A stretch of DNA of 64,000 nucleotides from UBA1231 sp045123185 (GCA_045123185.1 JBGVIL010000086.1:14469-78468), one strand, 5' to 3'. Positions 51,128-59,005 are shown, counted from the first letter of the stretch. Made by a program: numbers and translations. Notes: generated by a model from the sequence alone, not told the origin.

Positions 51128-51538
51128 ATGAATAAAGATATTAAATTTGTAAAATCCCCACATTTTATTAATGACGTAAATGTCGTTAATGATATAGAAG
51201 AAGCAGTAGAATGGCTTAAAATGGGTCGTAAAGTCGCTAGATTTGAGTTTGGTGATAGTATGATGCCAATCCTTAAAAGTGGTGAATATTGTCTTATAGA
51301 GCCTTTAAATGACCTTAATGATGTTAATATTGGTGATACTGTATTATGTGAAGTAAATGGTTATTTAATGACACATATGGTTATTATGAAATCAAATACT
51401 GCAAAAGATTCACCATATTTTTTAATTGGTTCAACATCTATGTTTTTATATGGATGGACTAATAAAATTTATGGAATTTGTAAAGGAACTAATGTGCTTG
51501 AAATGCATGAAGACATTGAATATGCACAAGAAGTTTAA
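51128..51538 (+). CDS. S24/S26-like (LexA/signal-peptidase fold) protein
   Basis: 136 aa. FEFGDSMMPILKSGEYCLIEPL holds the catalytic-type Ser in GDSM; NIGDTVLCEVNGYLMTHMVI is the second strand pair, with His where a Lys is often found. YFLIGSTSMFLYGWTNKIYGICKG completes the fold. No transmembrane anchor or HTH, so it may be a phage maturation or regulatory domain instead of a full signal peptidase or repressor. Confidence 0.65.
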   Translation: MNKDIKFVKSPHFINDVNVVNDIEEAVEWLKMGRKVARFEFGDSMMPILKSGEYCLIEPLNDLNDVNIGDTVLCEVNGYLMTHMVIMKSNTAKDSPYFLIGSTSMFLYGWTNKIYGICKGTNVLEMHEDIEYAQEV

Positions 51539-51552
51539 ATAAAATTTGTATC

Positions 51553-51804
51553 ATGGGTGAAAATAAAATTGAAAGATTAGAAAAAGCGAATCTTTTAAAT
51601 TTTATATTAGTTTCATTGATTAGTTCAGATACATTAATTAATATTGAATCATGTGAAAAATCTTTAAATAAAATGTTAGAATATCAAGAAGAAATAAAAA
51701 CTGCTAATATTGAAAATAAAGATTTTTATGTTAATATGATTAATGATGGAATTGATATAATTAAAAGAGATATGGAATTATTTAAAAATAATAAAAATGA
51801 GTGA
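51553..51804 (+). CDS. Hypothetical protein, 83 aa
   Basis: Helical, charged; overlaps the next gene by 8 nt. Unknown. Confidence 0.55.
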   Translation: MGENKIERLEKANLLNFILVSLISSDTLINIESCEKSLNKMLEYQEEIKTANIENKDFYVNMINDGIDIIKRDMELFKNNKNE

Positions 51805-52114
51805 ACCATATATTATACCACTTAATAATAGAAAATCAATACCTATTACTGTTTATTTTTTCTTAACTGAAATTAATAAAAGATTAAAGGAAAAGAATTT
51901 TAATAAAGATAAAAGTGTTGATTGTATTGCAACTGTTTTAAGTAAAGATATTGTATATAATTGGGATGCAATTAATATTGTACAAAAACATTTTTCAAAA
52001 GATGGATGGATTTGTAAAATGTCACATTTTTATAAAAGTGATGATAGAAAATATAATATCTATACTTGGACTTTTGATAAGAAAAAAGAAAAAAAATCAA
52101 TAATTTCTTTATAA
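51797..52114 (+). CDS. Hypothetical protein, 105 aa
   Basis: Small alpha/beta protein (AINIVQKHFSKDGWICKMSHFYKSDDRKYNIYTWTF). Unknown function. Confidence 0.55.
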   Translation: MSEPYIIPLNNRKSIPITVYFFLTEINKRLKEKNFNKDKSVDCIATVLSKDIVYNWDAINIVQKHFSKDGWICKMSHFYKSDDRKYNIYTWTFDKKKEKKSIISL

Positions 52115-52117
52115 AAA

Positions 52118-52153
52118 TTTGTATTTCTCAAAAATTGTTTGTATTTTTGCATT
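52118..52153 (+). promoter_or_regulatory. Bacteroidetes-type promoter
   Basis: TTTGTATTTCTC (-33) and TTGTTTGTATTTTTGCATTG (-7). Confidence 0.7.
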
Positions 52154-52175
52154 GTGAATAAAAAAGATATAAATA

Positions 52176-52703
52176 ATGAAAAATAATATTGATGAAACAA
52201 TAGATAAAGTAATTAAACGAGTCATCAAAGAATATGAAATAAAAATATCAAGTGATGAACATATGAAAAATGCTATGGATGTCATGTCGTCAAATTTAGA
52301 GACACAAGATAACCCTAAAGTTGGCATTTTTTGGTATGATATTAGAACAAAGTCATTATTTGGTGTTGTTGCTGTTGATAAAGATTCATTTGCAAAACCT
52401 AATGTTGGTGGTGGATTAATCAGTTGTTATGAATTACATAAAACTGTTTGGAAGAAAGGGTTTAATAAACAAAAATTTAAGAATAATGGTATAGGTCCTT
52501 TTGTTGGTGATTATAAAGACACTCCTAGAGGAAGAATATTTTATAATCCAAAGAATGACCAATTCATAATAAATGTTGGTTCTTGGATTAAAGAACATAC
52601 CGAATGTATTGATGAAATATTGGATGAATTTGACTTGAATAATCAAAATTATTCAATTGAAATCGCACCACATTGGGAAATTGGTTGTGGTTGGGGTGAT
52701 TAA
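52176..52703 (+). CDS. Hypothetical protein with recurrent N-terminal tag, 175 aa
   Basis: Starts NIDETIDKVIKRVIKEYEI, the tag pattern. Body: PKVGIFWYDIRTKSLFGVVAVD, LHKTVWKKGFNK, DTPRGRIFYNPKNDQFIINVGSWIKEH, a fold I associate with unnamed proteins of Bacteroides. Function unknown. Confidence 0.6.
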   Translation: MKNNIDETIDKVIKRVIKEYEIKISSDEHMKNAMDVMSSNLETQDNPKVGIFWYDIRTKSLFGVVAVDKDSFAKPNVGGGLISCYELHKTVWKKGFNKQKFKNNGIGPFVGDYKDTPRGRIFYNPKNDQFIINVGSWIKEHTECIDEILDEFDLNNQNYSIEIAPHWEIGCGWGD

Positions 52704-52804
52704 TTAAAAATAACAAAAAAAAAATAATTATTATAATTAAAACATTAGTTGTAGTAAAAGAAGATATAAAAAATATTGGAAATACAATTTACCAAGAAAA
52801 TGGT

Positions 52805-53005
52805 ATGACTAATATTATTTGTGATGGTAATACTTGTAATATTGAGGAAATTTTACTTAGAAATATTTTAGAATGTATTAATTCTGAATATAAAATTCTT
52901 GAAAGTGAAGATTATATTTGGGAAGATAAAGACGGTAATGAAGTTTTTGATATTTGTTTCAAAACAAATTTACCTTGGGAAGAATATATGGCAATATCTA
53001 ATTAA
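52805..53005 (+). CDS. Hypothetical protein, 66 aa
   Basis: Acidic small protein (MTNIICDGNTCNIEEILLRN). The frame is open upstream to about 52740 (KTLVVVKEDIKNIGNTIYQENG) but without an ATG, so a longer product from a non-standard start is possible. Confidence 0.45.
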   Translation: MTNIICDGNTCNIEEILLRNILECINSEYKILESEDYIWEDKDGNEVFDICFKTNLPWEEYMAISN

Positions 53006-53047
53006 TTTAATTAATTTATAACTTTTATAAAAAAAAAGAATATAAAA

Positions 53048-53085
53048 ATTTGTATTTTTCAAAAATAATTTGTATTTTTGCATTG
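53048..53085 (+). promoter_or_regulatory. Bacteroidetes-type promoter
   Basis: TTTGTATTTTTC (-33) and AATTTGTATTTTTGCATTG (-7), almost the same as the 52118 promoter. Confidence 0.7.
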
Positions 53086-53107
53086 TGAATAAAAAAAATA
53101 ATTTAAC

Positions 53108-53338
53108 ATGAAAAAAATTAATTTAATTTTATCATTTTTATTAATTATTGTACTATTTATTAGTTGCAAACCAAATAATTCTATTGAACAAGTTGAATCG
53201 GTTTGTTCTGATAATGTTAAAGTAGAACGATTATATGAATCACATCATTACTTTATTGAAAAAGTAACTATTAATGATACATTGATTAATTATGTAATGG
53301 TTGGTTTTAATAGAAAAGGTATGGTAAAATTAAATTAA
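53108..53338 (+). CDS. Small lipoprotein, 76 aa
   Basis: Signal peptide MKKINLILSFLLIIVLFISC with lipobox FISC; Cys about residue 20 would be lipidated. The mature ~55 residues are polar. Phage lipoproteins often act in superinfection exclusion at the cell envelope; that is inference. Confidence 0.75.
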   Translation: MKKINLILSFLLIIVLFISCKPNNSIEQVESVCSDNVKVERLYESHHYFIEKVTINDTLINYVMVGFNRKGMVKLN

Positions 53339-53352
53339 TTTAAATTGTAGAT

Positions 53353-53423
53353 TGGAACATGGTGTAATGGTAACACTCAACTTTTTGGCAGTTGCATTTT
53401 AGGTTCGAATCCTAATGTTCCAA
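53353..53423 (+). tRNA. tRNA-Gln (TTG)
   Basis: Acceptor TGGAACA/TGTTCCA, anticodon stem CAACT/AGTTG around TTTTGGC with TTG at 53385-53387, T-arm GGTTCGAATCC. Reads CAA, the preferred Gln codon in this AT-rich genome. Confidence 0.9.
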
Positions 53424-53484
53424 CATTTAAATATAAATGTTTTAATTCTGAATTAAAATCTTATATTAAAAATTTTTAAATGTT

Positions 53485-53985
53485 ATGAAAAAAATAATTT
53501 TAAAAGAAAATGGATTAAAAATATTATTATCTGAATGTGTTTATAATGTATTAAAAAATACAACATTATTAGAATACCTTATACATAGGAATAAATTTGT
53601 TGAATTATGTTGGAGTTTATCACAACAAATACTTGAAAATTGGTGTTTAATTAGATATTGCACTCTAACAAATAGAAATGAAACTAAAGAACATTGGAAA
53701 AATGAATTATTAGCATATTTACATAGAATTGATATGAATGGTATTAAAGCAAATAATTCACCAAAAAATAGATTAAAAGCGATAAAGGAAGGATTTGATA
53801 TGGCTGATTTATTTGATATAAATTCAAAAATATATAAATCAGTTTATAGAAAATTTAAACTTGAAGGAATAAATGATGACAATACTATTGAATTAGTTAT
53901 AATTGATTTTTATAAATCAATTAATAATTTAATTACAATATTAGCAAATGGCAATAGTATTGATTCATATGTTGATAATATTTAA
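53485..53985 (+). CDS. Hypothetical protein with N-terminal tag, 166 aa
   Basis: Starts KKIILKENGLKILLSECVYNVLKN, a variant of the recurrent tag, then a helical body (WSLSQQILENWCLIRYC; NRLKAIKEGFDMADLFD). Unknown. Confidence 0.55.
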   Translation: MKKIILKENGLKILLSECVYNVLKNTTLLEYLIHRNKFVELCWSLSQQILENWCLIRYCTLTNRNETKEHWKNELLAYLHRIDMNGIKANNSPKNRLKAIKEGFDMADLFDINSKIYKSVYRKFKLEGINDDNTIELVIIDFYKSINNLITILANGNSIDSYVDNI

Positions 53986-53987
53986 AA

Positions 53988-54144
53988 TATAAAGTTTAGG
54001 TATAAGGACTTTGAGAGAGTTGGTTATCAAGAGAAGTCATACCTTAGCACACTAACGGTAAAATGTAAATGAAAAAGTTACATCCATATGTAGTAAACCA
54101 ACATGAAATATGGAAGACCGTAGGAAGACGCTGTAAACTTTATA
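53988..54144 (+). ncRNA. Structured noncoding RNA candidate, 157 nt
   Basis: Bounded by an 11-bp perfect stem TATAAAGTTTA (53988) / TAAACTTTATA (54134). Inside: GGTAT...ATACC with GACTT/AAGTC, ACGGT/ACCGT, GTAA/TTAC and ATATG/CATAT-type pairings. No ORF. Class not recognised; sits upstream of the tRNA-cluster promoter. Confidence 0.55.
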
Positions 54145-54162
54145 AAAAAAAGTTTAAATAAA

Positions 54163-54199
54163 ATTTGTTTTTTACAAAAATTATTTGTACTTTTGCAAA
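54163..54199 (+). promoter_or_regulatory. Promoter of the tRNA cluster
   Basis: TTTGTTTTTTAC (-33) and TTATTTGTACTTTTGCAAAG (-7), the same -7 block as the TROVE/vWA promoter at 20807. Confidence 0.75.
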
Positions 54200-54201
54200 G
54201 T

Positions 54202-54291
54202 AAATCTTCCTAAGTTTTTAGGACACCTTTTGAAATAGTCAGCATAAAACTATATAAAGGATAAAATGCAAGAATTTTAGAAGGAAGATTT
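54202..54291 (+). ncRNA. Structured 5' leader or small RNA, 90 nt
   Basis: AAATCTTCCT (54202) pairs with AGGAAGATTT (54282) over 10 bp. Inside are CCTAAGTTTTTAGG and a CCTT-ATAGT/ACTAT-AAGG double hairpin. It begins where the cluster promoter should start transcription and ends just before tRNA-Ser. Confidence 0.55.
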
Positions 54292-54298
54292 ATTAATT

Positions 54299-54389
54299 GG
54301 AAGTGTACCCAAGTGGTTGAAGGGGGATGACTTGAAATCATCTAGGTCGGTTAGTCACCGATGCGTGGGTTCGAATCCTACCGCTTCCG
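54299..54389 (+). tRNA. tRNA-Ser (TGA)
   Basis: Acceptor GGAAGTG/CGCTTCC, anticodon loop CTTGAAA with TGA, long variable arm (class II), T-arm GGGTTCGAATCC. 91 nt. Confidence 0.93.
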
Positions 54390-54400
54390 CAATGTTAATA

Positions 54401-54735
54401 CTCTTGTGTAGTTCAGTTGGTTAGAACGCTTGACTGTAAACTTTATTAGCAGCATAATATGGAAACATATTATTGAAAACTCCGCTAACTCGGAAAACAT
54501 TCCATTACGTGTTAATGGGCGAATGCCGAACTAAATTAAGGTTTTAAATTAAACATTTAAAATCTAATTAGATTAGAGTGTACCTTATAAATGCGTAGAG
54601 AGTATACACGGAGAACCTAAGTCAAATTTGATATGGTTATGAAGTACTCCAGACCACAACAATATAATATTGGTTACAGTAATGTAATGTGGTAAGTAAT
54701 CAAGAAGTCGTAGGTTCAAGTCCTACCACAAGAGC
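54401..54735 (+). tRNA. tRNA-Asn (GTT) interrupted by a group I intron
   Basis: Acceptor CTCTTGT/ACAAGAG, D-arm with GGTTAG, anticodon stem CTTGA/TCAAG. Exon 1 ends CTGT (54437), exon 2 starts TAATCAAG (54697); joined loop CTGTTAA gives anticodon GTT. T-arm GTAGGTTCAAGTCCTAC. If the splice site were shifted, GTA (Tyr) could be read, but a class II tRNA-Tyr already exists at 57274. Confidence 0.8.
54438..54696 (+). ncRNA. Group I intron in tRNA-Asn
   Basis: 259 nt, follows exon T and ends in G. Core-like GAGAACCTAAGTC ... GATATGGTT ... ACTCCAGACCACAAC is shared with the tRNA-Arg intron, so the two are related. No ORF. Confidence 0.75.
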
Positions 54736-54740
54736 AATAA

Positions 54741-54809
54741 GGAAACGAACAGCAAGGATATAATTATCATACTGCAATTGATTATTTTGTTCTGAAAACA
54801 AATGTTTCC
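54741..54809 (+). ncRNA. GGAAAC...GTTTCC element, copy 1
   Basis: GGAAAC/GTTTCC outer stem, GAACA/TGTTC inner stem, then GATA/TATC hairpin. Its ends (GGAAACnAACAGCAA and AAATGTTTCC) recur around the permuted tRNA at 63858-63990. Lies between tRNA-Asn and tRNA-Ile. Confidence 0.45.
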
Positions 54810-54814
54810 TAAAT

Positions 54815-54888
54815 AGGACATTGGCGCAGATGGTTAGCGCATTTCGCTGATAACGAAAAGGTCATTGGTTCAAGTCCAATATGTCCTA
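54815..54888 (+). tRNA. tRNA-Ile (GAT)
   Basis: Acceptor AGGACAT/ATGTCCT, anticodon stem TTCG(C)/(A)CGAA around CTGATAA, T-arm TTGGTTCAAGTCCAA. Canonical 74 nt. Confidence 0.93.
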
Positions 54889-54895
54889 CAATACC

Positions 54896-55017
54896 CACAT
54901 AAAGTTCAATATATTAGATTTGTGTGAATTGTACAATAATATAAATCTGATTGGGATGCTTTAATTACTACCTAGGCAATTTTAATTAAAGAGAGGTTCG
55001 ACTCCTTATATGTGGAC
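54896..55017 (+). tRNA. Unresolved tRNA-like element with internal insertion
   Basis: Acceptor-like CCACATA pairs with TATGTGG at the end, and GAGGTTCGACTCCTT is T-arm-like, but the span is about 122 nt. Internal AGATTT/AAATCT and CTTTAATT/AATTAAAG stems do not fit a normal D or anticodon arm. It may be a tRNA with an inserted hairpin or a decayed intron; no anticodon assigned. Confidence 0.45.
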
Positions 55018-55038
55018 TAATTTTAAAATTAAATAGTT

Positions 55039-55296
55039 ATGAAAATATTAGATGGTAATTTCAGAAAAGAATTATATAAGAATCTTGTTGAAATAGGTTA
55101 TGAAAAACAAGAAGCACAAAAGATTGTTGGTGTTAAATATTTTAAAGCATTAAAAGAAAGTTTAACTAATATGTTTAATATGATTCTCCAAAATCTTGAA
55201 CATGATGAAATTGAACCATTGGATGAACCATTAGTTAATGACATTAATAATAGTATTTCTGAACTTAAAAAAATGAAGGAATATTTAAATGATTAA
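55039..55296 (+). CDS. Hypothetical protein, 85 aa
   Basis: Helical, acidic C-terminus; lies inside the tRNA cluster. Unknown. Confidence 0.5.
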   Translation: MKILDGNFRKELYKNLVEIGYEKQEAQKIVGVKYFKALKESLTNMFNMILQNLEHDEIEPLDEPLVNDINNSISELKKMKEYLND

Positions 55297-55305
55297 ATAA
55301 GGTTT

Positions 55306-55760
55306 GCCTCCATAGTTCAGGTGAATAGAACATCGCACTTTTTGCAAAAAATAGGAGCACTATAATAGAAATATTATAGCGTAAATTACCCTAAACGGTG
55401 AAAGTTAAATAAGGTATTTATACACGAATACACTTTCAGTAAGAGAGATTACGGTCTATATTAATAGATAGCAGTTAATACCGTGCCAATGTTTAAAGAC
55501 AGTGTGTAGAGAATCTACGGGTAAAACCTAAGTCATTTATGATATGGTTTAGATTGATTCCAGACCACAAACAATTATACAATGTAAGTAATAACAGATT
55601 ATTCCGTTAAGAATAATAGGCGAATGAAATAAAGGACTAAGAAGTAAAGCCTAACCCTTCTTGGGGATAACAGAAAGCCCAACACTAAAGTATAATTGGT
55701 AATGAAAATTATAGTGGTATGCTAATGCGAAAGTCCTTGGTTTGAATCCAAGTGGAGGTA
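55306..55760 (+). tRNA. tRNA-Arg (TCT) interrupted by a group I intron
   Basis: Acceptor GCCTCCA/TGGAGGT (G-T at the first pair), D-arm GTTC..GAAC, anticodon stem TCGCA/TGCGA. Exon 1 ends CTT (55340), exon 2 starts CTAATGCGA (55722); joined loop CTTCTAA gives anticodon TCT for AGA, the commonest Arg codon here. T-arm CTTGGTTTGAATCCAAG. Confidence 0.82.
55341..55721 (+). ncRNA. Group I intron in tRNA-Arg
   Basis: 381 nt; exon 1 ends in T and the intron in G. Core GTAAAACCTAAGTC ... GATATGGTTTAG ... ATTCCAGACCACAAAC parallels the tRNA-Asn intron. An extra ~110-nt GC-richer domain (AATAGGCGAATG ... CTTCTTGGGGATAACAGAAAG) sits before the 3' splice site. No ORF. Confidence 0.75.
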
Positions 55761-55785
55761 CTAAAAATAAGGATAAATTTTATTT

Positions 55786-56673
55786 ATGAAAAAAATATTA
55801 AATAAACGAGATAATTCTAAATATAATAATATTCTTAATGAATATAAGGATTTTCTTTTTGAAGAACGGGGAATATCAAGTGAGGTTCAAGATGAATCAA
55901 AACATTTAAGTAATTTAATATGTGATGTTATTGAAACATTTGATGTTAAATATGATGAAAATGGTATTTCTGAGTTAACAGAAGAATATGATTATAATGT
56001 TTTTAATAATGATATTATATTAAATGTTAAATATATTTTTTTCATTGATAGAGATTCTTATTTAAAAAATTATAAATTTATTGATTCAAAATATGGGTAT
56101 TATAATAATGATAATAAATTATATATAACTGTCGTTATTATTAATGGTTTTATTGTAGTTAATACATTAATAACTAAAATTGCTCATGAGTTGAAACATG
56201 TTTATCAATATATAAAAACAAAAAGAAATAGATTAAATAAATCAATTTATTATAATATAATTTCAAATAGATTTATTGATAAGATTGGTAATATTAAAAC
56301 AATTAATGATGTTGATGGTATAAATATTGATTTATTTAATAAAATAAAGAATATAGTTTATTTATCATCAAAATATGAACATGAATCATATTCAAGTGAA
56401 TTATATAATGAATTATGTATTTTAAATCCTCTTAATTATTATGAAGTTTTAGATAAAACAAATTCATATAAAGCATATATTTCATTTAAAAATGATTTAA
56501 TTAATATTCAAAATTGTGATAAAAATGAAGTTGTTTTTATTTTAAATTTATATAACTTAAATTATGAAAGTTTTATTAAAAAATCAATTAATAACTTAAA
56601 TAATTTTAAACATAAATTATTTAAAGCAATTTCTTTATATATTGATACTAAAAACGAAAATAGTGAAATATGA
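55786..56673 (+). CDS. HExxH metallopeptidase-like protein
   Basis: 295 aa. LITKIAHELKHVYQYIKTKRNR has the zincin HExxH motif; a later KYEHESYSSELYNEL may give the third ligand Glu. N-terminus KKILNKRDNSKYNNILNEYKDFLFEE recalls the recurrent tag. Could process virion proteins; inference only. Confidence 0.65.
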   Translation: MKKILNKRDNSKYNNILNEYKDFLFEERGISSEVQDESKHLSNLICDVIETFDVKYDENGISELTEEYDYNVFNNDIILNVKYIFFIDRDSYLKNYKFIDSKYGYYNNDNKLYITVVIINGFIVVNTLITKIAHELKHVYQYIKTKRNRLNKSIYYNIISNRFIDKIGNIKTINDVDGINIDLFNKIKNIVYLSSKYEHESYSSELYNELCILNPLNYYEVLDKTNSYKAYISFKNDLINIQNCDKNEVVFILNLYNLNYESFIKKSINNLNNFKHKLFKAISLYIDTKNENSEI

Positions 56674-57080
56674 GTTTAATTACTTACATATCAACATTAT
56701 TAAAATCAAAAGAAGAAAAAGGATATGATAAATTGTATGTTATGGTTGATATTCATAATACAATTTTAGTACCAACATTTTCTAATAATGAAATATATGA
56801 ATATTTTCCATACGCTAAAGAAGTTCTTCAAGAATTAAGTAAAAGAGAAGATATTATATTAATAATGTGGACATCTTGTTATAAAGATAAAATTGAAGAA
56901 TATTTAAATCATTTTAAAGAAAATGGAATCATATTTGATTTTGTAAATGAAAACCCATTATATAAAAATTTAGATTTTGCATGTTTTGATACCAAGTTTT
57001 ATTATGATATTGGAATTGATGATAAATTTGGTTTTGATGCAAATAATGATTGGTATAAAATATATAAATTATTAATTTAA
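56670..57080 (+). CDS. HAD-like protein (variant nucleophile motif)
   Basis: 136 aa. LYVMVDIHNTILVP at the start corresponds to HAD motif I with D-x-H in place of D-x-D; ILIMWTSCYKDKIEEYL gives the motif II Thr; IGIDDKFGFDANNDW gives the acidic end. The altered second Asp suggests changed or reduced phosphatase activity. Overlaps the peptidase gene by 4 nt. Confidence 0.6.
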   Translation: MSLITYISTLLKSKEEKGYDKLYVMVDIHNTILVPTFSNNEIYEYFPYAKEVLQELSKREDIILIMWTSCYKDKIEEYLNHFKENGIIFDFVNENPLYKNLDFACFDTKFYYDIGIDDKFGFDANNDWYKIYKLLI

Positions 57081-57082
57081 TT

Positions 57083-57268
57083 ATGTGTTATGATTATCTT
57101 TTTAAGAATCCTATAATAATAGGATTATTAATAATGATTATTTCAGCATTTATATCATATAAAGTTTCTTATTATTTAACAGAAGAGATAGAAGCATCTT
57201 GTTTTTTAAGTGGTGCAGTAAGTGTTATTACATTTATAATGTCTATAGATTTTCTTTTAAATTTATAA
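57083..57268 (+). CDS. Small membrane protein, 61 aa
   Basis: Two hydrophobic helices (PIIIGLLIMIISAFISYKVS; CFLSGAVSVITFIMSIDFLL). Holin-like size and topology, but no supporting lysis context. Confidence 0.5.
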   Translation: MCYDYLFKNPIIIGLLIMIISAFISYKVSYYLTEEIEASCFLSGAVSVITFIMSIDFLLNL

Positions 57269-57273
57269 AAATT

Positions 57274-57357
57274 GGGAGTGCGCCACAGTTGGAGAGGTGG
57301 GCAATACTGTAAATATTGTGTCTTTTGGCTGAGTTCGTTCAAATCGAACCACTCCCA
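57274..57357 (+). tRNA. tRNA-Tyr (GTA)
   Basis: Acceptor GGGAGTG/CACTCCC, anticodon stem AATA/TATT around CTGTAAA, long variable arm as expected for bacterial tRNA-Tyr, T-arm GTTCGTTCAAATCGAAC. Likely substrate of the phage TyrRS at 37861. Confidence 0.9.
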
Positions 57358-57395
57358 CATATTTGTTATATTATGAAACAAAAAATAAATTAATT

Positions 57396-57569
57396 ATGGA
57401 AATTAAAGGTGTTTTATTTGATTATTTAAGAGAAAGATTTTATAAGAATAATCATACCAAATATCGAAAATATTTCGATGAATGGATTAATAATGTAACA
57501 GAAACTCAATTGTTTTATTTTGAAAAAGAAAGAATTTCAATAAAAAATCAAGAAAAAATACAACATTAA
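57396..57569 (+). CDS. Hypothetical protein, 57 aa
   Basis: Charged and aromatic (MEIKGVLFDYLRERFYKNNH). Start at ATG 57396; an earlier ATG lies right behind the tRNA. Unknown. Confidence 0.45.
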   Translation: MEIKGVLFDYLRERFYKNNHTKYRKYFDEWINNVTETQLFYFEKERISIKNQEKIQH

Positions 57570-57619
57570 ATTTATTTTTTAATTTTTCTTGATATTTAAT
57601 ATAAAAATCATTTTCAAGG

Positions 57620-57780
57620 ATATTCACTATTAATGGCTTCTGTACGTAGTCAGTGTAAGTAGGCAACGAATTGGGTTAACCATTGTATAGAATCTTGATT
57701 GCACAAGATGTTGAATATTTAAGATTAGATTAAAGGAAGTGGAGGCTAGTCCTTTTCTACCAACTTGCAATATGGTTGGA
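57620..57780 (+). ncRNA. Structured noncoding region between the 57396 gene and tRNA-Asp
   Basis: ATATTCA (57620) pairs with TGAATAT (57712); inside are AATGG/CCATT and TCTTG/CAAGA hairpins. It is followed by AAAGGA/TCCTTT and CCAAC/GTTGG hairpins. No ORF in this 416-nt gap. Class not recognised. Confidence 0.45.
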
Positions 57781-57792
57781 ATGATTTTAAAT

Positions 57793-57866
57793 AGTGTGTT
57801 AGTTCAGTTGGTTAGAATGCGGCCCTGTCACGGCCGAGGTCGTGGGTTCGAACCCCATACACACTG
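57793..57866 (+). tRNA. tRNA-Asp (GTC)
   Basis: Acceptor AGTGTGT/ACACACT, anticodon arm GCGGC..GTC..GCCGA-type with loop CTGTCAC, T-arm GTGGGTTCGAACCCCAT. Confidence 0.92.
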
Positions 57867-57886
57867 CTATAAATTTAATATATATC

Positions 57887-57969
57887 ACGGGATAGTCTAA
57901 TTGGTAAGATTCTAGGCTCATAACCTAGAGACAGATAATGCTTGTGTTGGTTCGAGTCCAACTCCCGTA
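57887..57969 (+). tRNA. tRNA with CAT anticodon and enlarged variable region
   Basis: Acceptor ACGGGA/TCCCGT, anticodon stem CTAGG/CCTAG around CTCATAA (CAT). The variable region (AGACAGATAATGCTTGTG) is about 17 nt, far longer than in tRNA-Met or tRNA-Ile2. Could be Met, lysidine-type Ile, or a chimera; only the anticodon is certain. Confidence 0.75.
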
Positions 57970-57985
57970 ACTAGTTAAAATTGTT

Positions 57986-58912
57986 ATGATAGATTTAAGT
58001 GGTTGTAAAAGTTTAAGTGATATTTCTTTATTAATTTATGGTAATAAAAATTATAATAATAGAGAAAAAACAAAAAAATTTTTATCAGAAAATGGTATTG
58101 ATTGGAAACAATTTTTATTAGAACAAAATAAATGTTTTTGTTTAAATTGCGGTAAAGAAATTACATCTAAAGATAAATATAGACGAAAATTCTGTTCACA
58201 TTCTTGTTCAGCATCTTTTAATAATAAAAATAATAAGAAAATAACAGATAAAATATGTCCTTACTGTGGTGCTAAATTTAAAGGTGATAAAGAATTTTGT
58301 TCAAAAAAATGTAAAATATCATATAATTACGATACTTTTATAAAAAAGTGGTTAAATGGTGAGAAAGTTGAGTATATATACTCATATATAAAAAAATATT
58401 TATTTTCATTGCATAATAATAAATGTCAAGAATGTGGGTGGGATAAAATTAATAAAATAACAAATAAAGTACCATTACAAATTCATCATATAGATGGTGA
58501 TTGTAATAATAATGATTTCAATAATTTAAAATTATTATGCCCAAATTGTCATTCATTAACTGAAAATTATTCTTCATTAAATAAAAAATCTAATAGGGTT
58601 GATAGAAGAACAAAATATTTTAGATTAGAAATTGAAAATAATGATAAGAAATGTTGTGAGAATAAAAGATGTATTGTTTGTGGTAAAAAATTAAATAATT
58701 ATCAAATAATGTTTTGTTCTTTAAATTGTAAACATAGATTTTATGTAAAAAATATAAATAAAAATGATATTTTAAATGCATTTAAGGAATGTAAAACAAA
58801 AACATCTGTTGCTAAAAAATTAAAAATATCAACAACAACATTAAATAAAAAAATTGTATATTTTAACATTATTAATGAAGTTAATGATATTATAAATGGT
58901 CGGTTCATCTAG
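57986..58912 (+). CDS. HNH endonuclease with zinc fingers
   Basis: 308 aa. Three zinc-finger units (CLNCGKEI..FCSHSC; CPYCGAKF..FCSKKC; CIVCGKKL..FCSLNC) surround an HNH core (CQECGWDK..PLQIHHIDGDCNNNDFNNLKLLCPNCHS), and a C-terminal HTH-like end. It lies between two tRNA genes and its stop is inside the next tRNA, typical of a homing gene that invaded a tRNA cluster. Confidence 0.88.
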   Translation: MIDLSGCKSLSDISLLIYGNKNYNNREKTKKFLSENGIDWKQFLLEQNKCFCLNCGKEITSKDKYRRKFCSHSCSASFNNKNNKKITDKICPYCGAKFKGDKEFCSKKCKISYNYDTFIKKWLNGEKVEYIYSYIKKYLFSLHNNKCQECGWDKINKITNKVPLQIHHIDGDCNNNDFNNLKLLCPNCHSLTENYSSLNKKSNRVDRRTKYFRLEIENNDKKCCENKRCIVCGKKLNNYQIMFCSLNCKHRFYVKNINKNDILNAFKECKTKTSVAKKLKISTTTLNKKIVYFNIINEVNDIINGRFI

Positions 58913-58969
58913 TGGTTAGGATCCAAGATTTTCATTCTTGTCACACGGTTTCGAATACCGTACCGACTA
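58898..58969 (+). tRNA. tRNA-Glu (TTC)
   Basis: Acceptor GGTCGGT/ACCGACT, anticodon stem CAAGA/TCTTG with TTC, T-arm CACGGTTTCGAATACCGT-like. Its first 15 nt are also the end of the HNH gene. Confidence 0.88.
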
Positions 58970-59005
58970 CAATTATTATAAATAATAAATTTTAAATAAA
59001 TTAAG

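Noticed and set aside
57083..57268. Holin assignment for the two-helix membrane protein
   Set aside because: No endolysin or spanin gene nearby; size and topology alone are not enough.
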